The position numbers and the translations under genes were made by a program. From Glandiceps talaboti (lineage: Eukaryota > Hemichordata > Enteropneusta > Spengelidae), in NCBI RefSeq assembly GCF_964340395.1, contig NC_135563.1, positions 23,137,809-23,201,808 on the forward strand: 64,000 nucleotides of DNA, written 5' to 3'. Below, piece by piece: positions 23,581 through 50,727 of this stretch. The notes beneath the pieces are model-generated. The model was not told the origin of the DNA. It saw nothing but the letters and a program-made list of their open reading frames with translations, and did no database searches. Position 1 is the first letter of the stretch, and each line of letters starts with the position of its first letter.

Positions 23581-25115
23581 GTATATCTGCTTCCAGACAA
23601 CTATTACAATGAGTAATGTATGTGATGAGCAGTATGCGATTGACATTTGATAGACTTCACTTAGCCTCAGGTATACTTTTGAGTCACACATACTATACTT
23701 TCAAATGACCTGAGCATGACTAATTTTTCACCTGTTTGTAACTCTGTTGTACAACCAAGGTAAAATTGTCTCTGCCTATTATCTACACAGGCTGAATTGT
23801 AATTGTAGAAATAATTTCACAAACCAGACTATGTAACTTTATCAGTTGTAGTATTGCTATTGACCCTCAGTCCCCACAAAGGTATTAAAACAGTGGATTC
23901 CATTTGTATTTGTTACATGTAAAATATGAATATGGAAGTCAGCTGTTAATTATGGATCCTAAATTAATTGTGTACTTCCATGCCTGTTATATTTATGACA
24001 GTATTTACTTTTATGTTGACCCTTTTTGCCATGTAATGTCCATCATACATGTACACGTAACAGAGAAAATCATGAAAAGTGGTAAATTGGGACACTTTCT
24101 GAGTATGATACTATGATAGATATGCGTTGGTATTTTGATAGGAAACAAGTATAATGGTTGTGTCAGTGTATTTTCCAACATGAGATATGATTGGGTTTTG
24201 GATAATAGGTTTTAGAAAACACAAGCTTGTCAAAATCAATGGTTTATTACAACTTGAATGAGTTGATCAGAGTTAGTTTGTGGATTCATTCTCCGTACCT
24301 TAATATGAAAGATATGATATAAAATGATTATTATATATTTTGACAATGAATGGTAGACTTATTACAAATTTATCAGTGTTTGAATTCAGTATTTCACTCA
24401 CAGTTCCCATTTATGATAGACGGAATATGTGCTTCACTGTATAGTATAATATGAAAACAAGTAAATAACATAGAAATCCTACAACGTTTCATTTTAATAC
24501 TCTATACCTCACGTATGTGACATTTATATGCAATTGTCAGGTTTCCCTCACACTCTGATACTGTACATGTTTCACACTATACTTTACAACCAAAAACATT
24601 CCCTGAATAATAATGTTTTTTTATACAGATTACCTTCTGGTTATGTGTATCTCATATTAATTTAATGGAACTCCTACACAGGTGAACTCATTTAGAAGGA
24701 ATGTTGGGGAAAAAAATGAAATACAATCTAGATTTTGTGGAAAAGGTGTATTTTTTTAAAAATACATTTTTATCATATTCGTAGAAATGAATCATGAATG
24801 ACGGTAATATGTAATAAATGTGTATAAAGTCAGCTCCAAACATCAGTTGTAACCATGTTTCAGGCGACCTTATCTTTCACCAGAGACGTTCAAAGAGCAG
24901 CCTTGACTATTCAGTTCTAATTGCCGTCATACTTCAAAATTATTTGAGTAAACAAAGTTATAATTACATTTTGTTGTAAACTAGAATAAATAAATGATGT
25001 AGTTAGCTAAGTACTACATTCATTTATGATGAATACTCATGTCTGTAGGAGTGACCTGAAGTGATTTACAGACTACCTGTTTGTACATGTAGTATAGCAC
25101 TCCTTCTGTAATAAT

Positions 25116-25478
25116 AGCTGCACTAGCGGCAAATGGAACATTTTTTTGAAACTATTCTGTTACATATGAAGAGTTACTTGTAATATCATACACCCTGAAC
25201 AGTATTGAATCACCTGTGGGTAAACATATTTATATAGCAGTACATAGTATAGTGCAATATATAACATCAAATTGATTTTTGGTCCATACCCAAAAAACAG
25301 CGCCCTCGGTGAATCATATTCAATTTATTACTTTACTACTTATAGATAAAGTATACATGCACGTCTAAATTATTGACAAGTGCAATGTCAAATTATTGGT
25401 ATTTTAGTAACTTTCAGTGACTATATTATTGGTTGACTGAGGGAAAAAATTAAACCTGAGTTACAGCTAGTGCAGCTT
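25116..25478. mobile_element. MITE related to the 20.5-kb element, about 363 bp
   Basis: The terminal word tagctgcactagc (25116) is mirrored by gctagtgcagct (ending about 25476). The TIR tip TAGCTGCACTA is shared with the element at 20468, indicating the same transposition family, while the cores differ. No ORF is present. Confidence 0.6.
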
Positions 25479-27239
25479 CAATGAGATTACTTTATCATAC
25501 AATAACATGCACACATTGCATTCATTGGGAAATGTGATGAGTCATCAAATGATTGCCAACTCAGTAATATTGCATTTAATGTTATCAACTTCCTGTTTGT
25601 ATGTACAATGTAAACAACTGCTACTAATACTTCACAACATTCAAGTGTATGTTTGTTGACAGATTATATATTTTTCTACTAAGAATATATGTACCTTATC
25701 TTGAGTTCTCAATAAGAAAAAATGTATCATTATTTTTGTGTGCTTCTGATGAATAGACATAAAATGACCAATATTATTATCCACATGATTCCTTTGTATT
25801 AAGATGGTCTATATTTGAATATAAGATGCTAAAGAACAGTTTTTCCTTTTAATTTGTTTAATTTTAAACATATCTTGATCAGATAGCAAACCTACTAACC
25901 AAAGTAATATGCATTCTAATATAATACAGCAAACCACATGTGAAGGTCAAACAGTGACCATTCTATTTTTCTACATTTTTAGGAATTTAGCACAAAATGA
26001 ATATATATCAATATTGTCTTGACTTTGAATTTGTTACATACAAAATATTTAATGCAAGGAATTCACAACATTCAAATCAGCGTCATGGAATAAAACATGG
26101 CAGAGGGTATATTCTTTTAATAGATTTTAATTGTATGTCTATTTTTGACAAGACCGTCTGTCTTGAAAATATGGTATTTAAAATTAGAGTAGTAAACTCG
26201 CTTTTCATATGTTATTAACAAGGCTTCATCTCCTCTACCATCTGTATATAACTTTAAATACATGTGATTGTTTAAATGGAGAAGTAGCCTAATACTATTA
26301 TAGTGTATCTCTCATAGTGTGTACTCTGTTAAGTCTCTGATCTCTGATGTAACATTACTAGGCTCTCTTTTACATGTGTACCAAATTATATACCTTCTTT
26401 CTCAGTAAAATCAGTGATTTCCAAATGCTGGTTGTGTTACATTTGAAAGTAAGATGAGGCGTAAGTTATCAGTTCTGTAAATACTAAACACCTAAAGCTA
26501 GCTAGGCACACAAATATATGTGAATTTACGTAAATGTAGTAAATAATGCAATGATGGAATTTACAAAATTTATAGCCAAGATCCATCCATCGTAATTAGA
26601 GTAAAAACACTGCAGTTCTTGCGATATCTCCTGTAACTGTTATTAATATATAAGTAACTCCTTTGGGACATTATATGTAGGCTATATTAGATAGTTATTT
26701 ATGTCAATCATGAATTAATTGACGAGGAAACATGATTAATGTCTATCCTGTTTGAACAGTATGTATATTAGACAGTCATTTATGTCAATTGACACAGAGA
26801 AGATATGCATAACCCTAGTCTATTTAGTGGAAATATACCATAAATTCATGAACAGTTTAATAATTAGATATTATTCCCCAATATTTTTCCTCGTTCAGCC
26901 AAGGAAAATACAAGTGAAAAAAAGGACCTTGTCACTACGAGTTGCTAGACGAGTGACTCATAACAATCCTTTAGGTCACAAGTATTTTCTGAATGAATGA
27001 AGAGAAATGTAGGGGAATAATATAATTATAACTCCTCAAGCATAATTCATGAAACATTGGGAAAATTTGGAAACAACCAGGTTTACCATGTTGCAAACCC
27101 AGTCAGCATTACACATATTAATAAAAAAGCAGTGAATTCCTGTGAATCAGGAGTGATAGCTGTGTGCATACCATAAAAAGCATGAATATCTGACTAATTT
27201 AGTACCAAAGTGAATGGTTTACTTTTTTTCTTATTGCAG

Positions 27240-42343
<15,104 letters not shown>

Positions 42344-44350
42344 ATTCAAATGACAGAGATTCTCCAAGTGTAAATAGAAGCAAAGTTTGGTAATGTTCTG
42401 GCTGAAAGCATTCAGCTCAGTCTGTGCTGTGGTACATCTGTCTGATATTGTGGTGTAATTGCTGTCTGATTCTTGAAAATGAAAAACTGTCTACCTCGTG
42501 TAACTGTCGTGATGGGTCCTTTTTATGAGCCTTGATGTTTTACACTCATCAATGGAATTAGATATCTTACATCTTGCTTTCTGTATTAAAAAAAAATATT
42601 TGAAATTTTATGTAAGTGTGCTTTTATACGCCGTATTCCAAAGAACCCTCCTTTGGCTATTTTTTGAAAGAAGCATCATGCAATGATTTCAGTGGACTTT
42701 AAGAAAAAAACGAAGGTCAACAAACTTGCATTGTGGATGCCATTCAAATGACTCTGAACAAGGCATTCACCAAAATCCATGTAACACAACTCATGGACTT
42801 TCTAATTATTATGTCATCTAAAAAATTGAAGTATTTGTTGAAGCTGAGAATACAATTAAGTTTAGCTGTGAAACCCTTGGAAATGAAGACTATCAAACAA
42901 GGCTACAGTTCACTTCTACTCTATTAACTGCTCCTAAACAGTGTTCATAATGAACAAATTGTACAATCTGTATGAACTGGGATATGGCATAGTGGGAACA
43001 GCTTGGTGCTGATCAGTAACATGTGAATCTGTTGAGAATTCAAGTACCCTGGTATGCAGGAACTTTTATTGAATGATTATGTAGAAAGTAATACTATTAC
43101 TTTGAGAGCTGTTTAGTGTCAATGCACTCTTTCAAGCAATGACATCAATGACAGTTATGGAGCCAGGATATATGAGAGAGATCTGGTGGAAAAAAATAAA
43201 TTCCCATGTTTTCCTTGACATAGTAGAAGCATACGTTGCTACACCAAAGGTACAAGTGCTTCTGTTCATTTCAGCATGATGAATTTAGAAAAAATCTCTG
43301 AAAAATTGAAAGAGAAATTTAAAATCAAGTTAGTGTTTATTTGCTGTACATACTTTACTTTACTCTAAATAAGTAAAAGTCTGATTATTTATTGACAAGA
43401 CACTGTTATCAATGTGTTTGTGTCCACTGTTTAAATGATAAATGAACTTGTACTTGACCTAATTTACGTGAACATTGGAAAAATGTAATTGTCTGTGATG
43501 TGTACTTATAGAGAATTATAAAGTAACAACTTTAGCAATGATATTTATTTTGTAAGTTACTTATTATTTGAGACAATATTTCATATAAGGATATTTGATA
43601 AACAAAATAATGAGTGAAGTAAGGTTTTCAGTTTAGACATTATTTAATAATATTGGTTGTACATTGTATTATGATAGGCATTACTATGATTTTTTGATAT
43701 GATTTACTTATTTTCACCAAAAGAAAAAAAAAACAGATGGAAAAATCAGCTGTCCAGTGATATCAAAAGACTAAATGAATTCAAAATCTTCCATGACAAT
43801 TTCAATATTTGCACCTATATGTACTTATTCTTATTGCCAAAAACTTTTAAATTTGCAAAAATGAATTGTTGGGTGAAACCCTGCTTGTGGTATGTCTAGT
43901 GTAAATGGTACGGTATGTATAATCTGGATACAATATACTAAGGTATGGTTGCATTGATATTATCATCCCAAAATACTGTGGTGACACATGAACAATACTG
44001 TCAGCTGACACCACCTCCATTTCTATATAAATTGTGCTATAAATTGTAACTTTTAAATATGGTGTACAATTTGGGGTTAAAATTCTACACAGGGAAGTAG
44101 AGGCTTAAAGAAATGACGTCTTTTGGTACTTAAAATGAACTGCAATCTGTGGTTATAATTTGAAGAATGACTTCAAATTTCTTGTTTGAATGTGGAGGAG
44201 AAATCTTTCATTTGTCTGAATGTGATGTGTATATATTGTGATTTGTACATGCTGTATTCTTCTGATCCTTCAAGGTATTTTGTAAAATGTCAAGCACTTT
44301 GGTTGTTCATAATGTACTGTAAAATATTCCAATAAATGTCTATCACGCTT
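42344..44350 (+). other. ALMS1 3' UTR with candidate polyadenylation signal
   Basis: After the stop at 42343 the sequence is AT-rich and non-coding. A canonical AATAAA lies at 44331-44336 (attccaataaatg), giving a 3' UTR of about 2 kb. Further AATAAA words near 44725-44740 could serve as alternatives. Confidence 0.45.
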
Positions 44351-45219
44351 TAACTATTACAACATCAACATGGCAGATTTTATTTGCTAAACTTTCTTTT
44401 TACCACCCCTATCATCTTATTAATGGTTTAGTCATCCTTTGAAATCTTTTTGGCTGAACCATTCCATGGGAGGCACAGCTTGTAGTTTGAGGGTGAATTT
44501 TCATCAGATTTTTTGATAATTTCAATATCCAACTCAAATATAGTTTTTTTTGCACATTGTTATACTGTATTTGTGTCATCTCTTAGACTATAGTTTGGTA
44601 TCTTCAAATTTTGTTAATTTATGCATAGCTTTGTTTCATATCTTTCAGAATTTCGATGTGCACTCTGTACTCTAATTTAGAATTTATTTTTGTATTATGA
44701 TATTAGTTATGATAATGATTCTAAATAAACATGGAATAAATTTGCTACTGCGCAGATTGATTAAAAAAAAAGACTTTGTAAATTGTATGTGTTCATGTTG
44801 TGTATGCTTCATATATTAACTCCAACCTATTCTCAATTAAAACCAAGAAACAAAATCATGGATCACTGCCAAGTTTTGAAATACATGTACATGTATAAGT
44901 TGTGTGGTGTCAACAAACAAACACGAATCAAGCACCTGAAGAGCCCTCTATTGACCGACCTTAGTGGTCATCATTTAAGAATCTTCAGTTCCCCGTTTCA
45001 TTCGATATTGAAACTTTATTACGTAAATCAGTGGATTTGACTTCCGTTTGTTCGTGTCTTGTCATCGAAAGAGTTTAAATGTAATAACTATAGATATATC
45101 TAATTCACAATTGTCTGGGCTAATTTCTAACGTCGATACTTCTTTTCGAATTTTGTACTGAAAATGACACGACGCAAATGCGGGAAAAGTAAACTTGCTG
45201 GGCGACTCTCAGCTTCAAA
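44351..45219 (+). other. Intergenic and 5' region of the MYND gene
   Basis: It separates the ALMS1 3' UTR from the next plus-strand gene and must contain that gene's promoter and 5' UTR. No core element is evident. An ATG at 45164 opens a 103-codon frame that overlaps the main start at 45220 out of frame. Confidence 0.4.
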
Positions 45220-48200
45220 ATGTCACGAATTGACTATTCGAAGTGGGATCACTTTGATTCCTCTAGTTCTGACAATGAAGACTGTGACATATTCGATGGA
45301 GACCCCGAAGCATTACGAAGTCTGTATAATACAGCAGCTCGCCATGAATCAGAATTCGTCAAAATCCACCCACGAGATGACGTATCAACTCTACACCCCG
45401 TGTTCTTGTCAGACCCTAACAATTTCATTCCCCGATGCTGTCCTTATATTGGCAAATTCGATAATTGGGGAATAGCCATTGAAGACGACGATGGTGTGCC
45501 TGGAGTTATGCGTTCAATGCAACGACGGATAAGCACACAGAGCCTGTATGGTCGGGGTGCTGATCCAGCCTTCCAGAAGACACCAGAAAAACAATTTGTC
45601 GAGAAATTGATCTTGAAGAAGGAAAAACAACTGGAAGATAGTCCGAAGGAATTCCTAGAAAGAGATTTCGTACTTAGAATTTCCATGGATGAGATTTGGC
45701 CAGAAATCTGGAGAAAATTCAAAGTATCAGGTATGTATGACCATGGAAGTATAGGTGGGTTATACTGGTATGACATTGATAATTTATAGTCATGTACTAA
45801 GAACTGCATGTGTCGTTAGGGAGCCCTCAGTAAATTAGATGAGAGGGGGGGGTGTCATATTTACAGATCGGTTCTTGGGGAGGAGACGTATTTTAGAAAA
45901 AATATGAATATTAGGCGACGATCTTATTTTACTTTGACTCATTCTGTTACTTTAATTTTGGTTTTTGCTTTCCACTGCTGCCACAATTTCGTCCATGTTT
46001 ACACTATCTTGGTGTATACAGAGGAACCGTTATCACCAACTTTTTGTACTATCTTGGTGTATACAGAGAGGAACCGTTATCACCAACTTTTTGTACTATC
46101 TTGGTGTATACAGAGAGGAACCGTTATCACCAACTTTTGTAGTCTACCATGTGCAACAACAGTTTGTGTCCAATTTAGTTAATCTCGATTATTATGGTCA
46201 CATTATGTTTGATTCACAGGTGGAGTGAATCTACACATCCTACAAGATAAGATCATTAGTCCTATTATGGGCTGGACACGTAACTACCATGCATATTGTT
46301 TCACTGATCGAAGTGATGGTGCTGTGTTTGGGCCATTGCAATGTGATGCCGTTGATATGTGTTGGATAGACAATCATGGCTATGAGTTTATGGATGACAA
46401 GAAAGTTCAGCTGGGACTTGTACTACGGAAAGCTGGTGATGAGCTGGGTTATTTGTATGACATGGGAGATCAATGGAGACATACTATTGTGGTAGAGAAG
46501 ATTTTAAGGTTGGTATAAAACAAGGATACATTCGTCACACCACCAATTGATGAACTTGAAATGGTGATACCACAAAACGTCCAGGGAATAATCATGACAA
46601 CTTTAAGTTTGTCTTGTTTTGCTCAACTTGTTTTTTGTGTACAAATACCCCCTCCCCTGTATTGAGAGGGGGTTAAGAAAGCTTGAACACCTGTAATATT
46701 GGATCATTTTTTGTGGGACTAGGCTTTGTCAGATAGAATGATTTACTCTGGATATTGTAGAAACTGAAGTATACTGATAAGGAGTGTGTCCTTGTTAGCC
46801 TTGCCTGGTGGGGGCTATTGTGTTGGGTTCCATCTGTCCATGTGTCTGGCATGCACCAATCAATTTCAACCAAACCTAGTACAAAGGTAACATACAGTGT
46901 GAGAGACATACACACCACTTGGTTTTGTGAGTGAATCAAATTTCACAATATGCATCATAACTTTGGAGATGTAAATTGTAGTGACTCCATTCAAGTGCCT
47001 CCATATTCAAGGTCAAATTGGTCAATAAATTATAAAGTTCTGTATCTAGAGACATCATTCAAATTTGCACAATATCTTTGCCAATATACACACCAGTTGG
47101 GGCGTATGTGTTCAGTGAAGGTTTGTTAATCTATAAAATGTGAGTAAAATGGTCTGGTAGAACTCTTCGTTATAAAAGTACATCCACATGCAGAGGCATA
47201 CAGCCTCTTTCCCCAGGTGTCAGGGAATCAGATTATCTCAGAGTGCTACCAAACCATATAGGCCTTTCCAAAGTTTGCCATGATAGCACTCTACTTCCTG
47301 TCTGTGTGTACCTTGGGGGTATACATGGTATAGGTTACTTGGTTAATCATAGAGCACTGCTGCTTTCCTCGATGTCTGAACAATATGGAAAGCATCCGTG
47401 ATTTACACTTCTACAGAATACCAAGACACAAATCTCATAAGAAAACATTACTATGAGGTACGTGATGATACCCCCAATTTGAACAAGGGCACTGTATTCT
47501 CAATTTCCTGTTTGCAGTTTGGAATGACCTATCACACACAATTATATGATAACAAACATGATGAAAAATATTATTAGGTGTGCACTGACAAAACTGAATG
47601 ATTTATTTGGACTCTAAACATCATTATGAGTTCATTTTTGCTCTAGTAACCATTATCAATTCAAAATTAATTCAATTCAATTATAATTTGTGAGTTCTGC
47701 AAACAAATCTGTTTTTCTTGTTCGTAGTAAAAAGGAATCGACAGGTTCTTGTGTACTGATGGATGGAGCAATGAGATGTCCACCAGAAGATTCTAATGGG
47801 TGTGAGGGTAAAGGAAATCATTCCTACAACGAGTTTGTACACAAATTACCTAAAAAGAAGAAGTGGAAGGGTACGTCATGATAATATAACAGTTTTGAAG
47901 ACCCCAAGTATTCACAATGGAATACTATAGCTACTTCTGTATATGATAACTATACAAATTCTATCTAATTTATTCATAGCAATCTGACATAGAGGGGTAG
48001 TAATTCATCATTTTTGCCAAAATCTCAAATTTGAAAACTTGCTGTCTATCAAAGATGGAATATTGCAGTGTTAACAGAGGCTGGACACTGCTGGGCAGTA
48101 AGCTATGTTGTTATAATATCTCCTCACTCAGTTGGGAACAGCTTCATTTAAAGTCAAACTGTAAGTCTGTTTCAAGTGACCTCACTGTCTTGTAAGTCTC

Positions 48201-50727
48201 TTTCAAGTGACCTCACTGTCTTGTAAGTCTGTTTCAAGTGACCTCACTGTCTTGTATGTCTGTTTCAAATCAAATCTCATCTCTCAAAAACGTTCTCTAA
48301 CAAGATTAAGTAGCAAAAAATATATTCATAATAATTGAAATTTCGATAATATACAGGACCTATGGAGCACAGTCTGAGTAAGACATTGCGTGAAAAGTTG
48401 ATGGAAGCCTCTGGTTCAATGAACTGCAGACCCAATATGTTTGATCCATATGAGTTTAATTTGAAGAAAATCCAATCTGAACTAAGACAAGCTTTATCTG
48501 GTAAAGCAAGTAGTCGTATTGGGAGTAAGAAAATGATATTTCCAATGGTACCTGGAGCTCAAGGTAAGTTGCCCTGATTCATGACTTCAAGATGTATGAA
48601 ATACCATTCACTATCCTTTTAACATTTGACATTTTAAGGGTGTTAACGGTATAATTGTCTTTGTAGCATTCACCTTATTTATGTTTTTGTATTTTATGTG
48701 CAGCGCTTTTGAATATTTTAAATAGAAAAGGGCTTTAGAAAATAAATAAACTTAAACTTAAATGCAATACTAAAATCTGAGCAGTGTTGTCTGTTTCTTG
48801 TGAATATCAGTAGTATACATCAGACTGTCGTTGATGAATCTTGAGTTGGTAATTTTATACCATATAAACCATTGGAGAAATGTTTTTGTGTATATAGCAT
48901 GCCATCACATGGCCAATGAATGTCTCTCAATTTAAGAGTTTAGAACTAAAGTTTTACAAGTATTTGGATAGTATACATTCAAATGAATGGTGACTTAAAA
49001 GTCCATTGGGCTGGGCAACACCTTGAGTTGCAAGTCACAATAATTGAACAAACAACTAATACTACTACCACGACGATGACGACAACAACAGTGATGTCAA
49101 GTATAGGAAATGCTCAAGTTCAGATATTACCATTTCAGTTTTCCATGTGGTCGTTTAATTTTGGTTCTCTCTTCAGATTTATTTGATGAGAAACCAGGAC
49201 CAGGACGTCAGGTTGTAAGAGAACACGAATGGCCATGTGGACATGGACCATATATGGAAGAAACATTGAATCTGATGAGAGACAGTAAAACAGACTCGCT
49301 GTGCAGTAATTGCGGCAAACCTAATGACTTACAGTGCTGTTCAGGTAAGAAATACACCTGAAAAAATTGATTGGCAGACATGTTTTTAAATTCTTGCTCC
49401 CAGATTGATTTTGTATGCAAGTCTAACTCACATTTGTACTTATGAAAAGCTATGTTCTCTGTTGACTTATGTATGGCTTGTATATGTCATTCAATTTGAC
49501 TGATCATCAACTACATACATGCACCATGGTGGACAGCAGTGTGCCCTCTAATGATAACTAAATTTTGTTGTTGTAGGTCAGTATGATAAAAAGTGGCATT
49601 TCTTGTGAGTAACAACATAGTAAGAGATGGGAACACCAAATTTTGGTGCATCTCTAGAAATTGTGTGCATCAGTGGCACATCAAATTGGCCCAGAAAGCA
49701 CACTGTAGACAGTCGTACACTTAGAGAAGTCAAGGCTCTGTTATTACTGTTCTGACCAGTGTGAGAGAAATAGAAGCTACCATTGCAAATGTAGTCACAT
49801 AACAAATAAGAATTAACATTATGAGATAAATGTTGCATTCAACTTTCTTCCACTGTTTCAATTCTTTCTGATAACTTTAGATTTAATGGCAAGACTTAAA
49901 TTGTTCCATTTCTTGTCTATATTGATAAAGGGGGGGTTGTAATTGTGGCTTTTTGTGGGAGAACAGTCATACTGCAGTTGGGTGTCTTACTGTCTAATTG
50001 TAACCATTTTATGCTTGGCATGATATTTAGGATATTATTACATATTATTAGACTTTTAATATATTTATGAGAAACTTTGGTATGTTAAGGAACAGTATTT
50101 CAGTTACAACAAGTCATTGTTATAATTCAAGCTTACATCAAGGAGTTATAATTTGAGAAAGAGAAAAGTATCTGGTGTTGAATGTTGGTATGCACACAGT
50201 CGTTCAAATAAGGTCATGACGGGCGAATGGTTAGAGTCGCCGCCTTGGAATTGGCAGGTTGCAGGTTCAAGCCCCATCGCTGCTGTTTGTTTCTAAGTGG
50301 CTAAAGTTCTTCGGCAAGATTTGAACCATGACTGTTTTAGTCAACCCAGCTGTATAATTGGGGACCTTATAAAGGCTGCAATGGATTGTATGCTCCCCAG
50401 TGCCTATATAGATCCAAGCCAGGGGTAATAATTGTAAAGCGCTTTGAGCACAGAGTGGGAAAGCGCTATATAAAAACTAACATTATTATTATTACTATTA
50501 TAGAGCGTGTTCTGATTTTCTAGTTATTTAATGACTACAGTATTATTGTGTATTTGTTTCCAGCTTGCCGCATGGTTCGATACTGTGGTAGGGCATGTCA
50601 GCGTACCCATTGGATAGCTTGCCACAAACAAGAATGTAAGAAACTAGCCAGTCAGAGAAAGCAAGTGAAAGCTGAAATCAAGGCAAAACACAAACAAACC
50701 AAATCTGATGGCACTCGACCTGAGTAA
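45220..50727 (+). CDS. PRiA4b-ORF3-like and MYND zinc-finger protein
   Basis: Exons 45220-45730, 46220-46508, 47728-47870, 48357-48563, 49177-49344 and 50564-50727 total 1482 nt (493 aa). Residues about 145-265 match the plasmid pRiA4b ORF-3-like fold, with ISMDEIWPEIWRKFKVS, then IISPIMGWTRNYHAYCF and YLYDMGDQWRHTIVVEKI (the Y-D-x-G-D-x-W-x-H signature). The C-terminus is a MYND finger: CSNC, a further CC, C, then RYCGRACQRTHW and HKQEC, split by the last intron between CCS and ACR. The tail is Lys-rich (KAEIKAKHKQTK). MYND domains bind proline-rich partners and the ORF3-like domain has no settled activity, so the role is unknown. A polyadenylation signal follows at 50758. No orthologue name is recognised. 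Confidence 0.85.
46003..46140 (+). repeat. Minisatellite, three 45-46 bp units
   Basis: Units start with actatcttggtgtatacag at 46003, 46048 and 46094 and end with the word ttatcaccaac. Two units carry an extra ag. It lies in intron 1 of the MYND gene. Confidence 0.9.
48161..48271 (+). repeat. 31-bp tandem repeat, 3.5 units, each with a GTAAGT word
   Basis: Copies begin gtaagtct[gc]tttcaagtga at 48161, 48192 and 48223. A partial fourth starts with gtatgtctg at 48254. The repeated gtaagt is donor-like but lies mid-intron, away from any exon. Confidence 0.9.
48690..48765 (+). mobile_element. Relic of a SINE/L2-type 3' tail
   Basis: gtgcagcgcttttgaatat followed by aaaagggctttagaaaataa resembles the paired GCGCTTTGAG / AAGCGCTATATAAA tail seen in the SINE at 50219, but is strongly diverged. 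Confidence 0.4.
49537..49705. mobile_element. hAT-like MITE (copy B), reverse orientation
   Basis: Starts cagtgtgccctctaatgat and ends agcacactg. The core is the reverse complement of the element at 10359. The flanks gtggacag and gtagacag agree at 7 of 8 positions if one terminal base has been lost on the right. Intron 5 of the MYND gene. Confidence 0.8.
50219..50503 (+). mobile_element. tRNA-derived SINE with Deu/L2-like tail
   Basis: The head has an A-box-like gaatggttagagtcg and a B box ggttcaagccc (50264-50274), as expected for a tRNA-derived Pol III promoter. The 3' part contains gtaaagcgctttgagcac and gggaaagcgctatataaa, the paired motif of Deu-domain/V-SINE and L2-type tails, and ends in an ATT-rich simple repeat (about 50480-50503). 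It lies in the last intron of the MYND gene. It is not a functional tRNA gene. Confidence 0.8.

Larger units (their letters stand above)
18161..27239 (+). other. 9-kb gene-poor interval, presumed long ALMS1 intron
   Basis: Only short ORFs without family signatures occur on either strand. No RNA gene was recognised. Contents that can be named are two related TIR elements (20468-20933 and 25116-25478) and a degenerate tandem repeat near 23.45 kb. The interval ends in a strong acceptor (tttttttcttattgcag) at 27239. Confidence 0.45.

Noticed and set aside
27210-27239. ATG at 27210 as the ALMS1 start codon
   Set aside because: The ten codons from it run through the polypyrimidine tract and AG of a strong acceptor (tttttttcttattgcag), so they are intronic.
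48161-48271. Another splice-donor duplication in the MYND gene
   Set aside because: The GTAAGT-containing 31-bp repeat is mid-intron and shares no sequence with any exon end of that gene.
50219-50295. Functional tRNA gene
   Set aside because: The A and B boxes are present, but no cloverleaf could be completed and the segment continues into a SINE body and tail.
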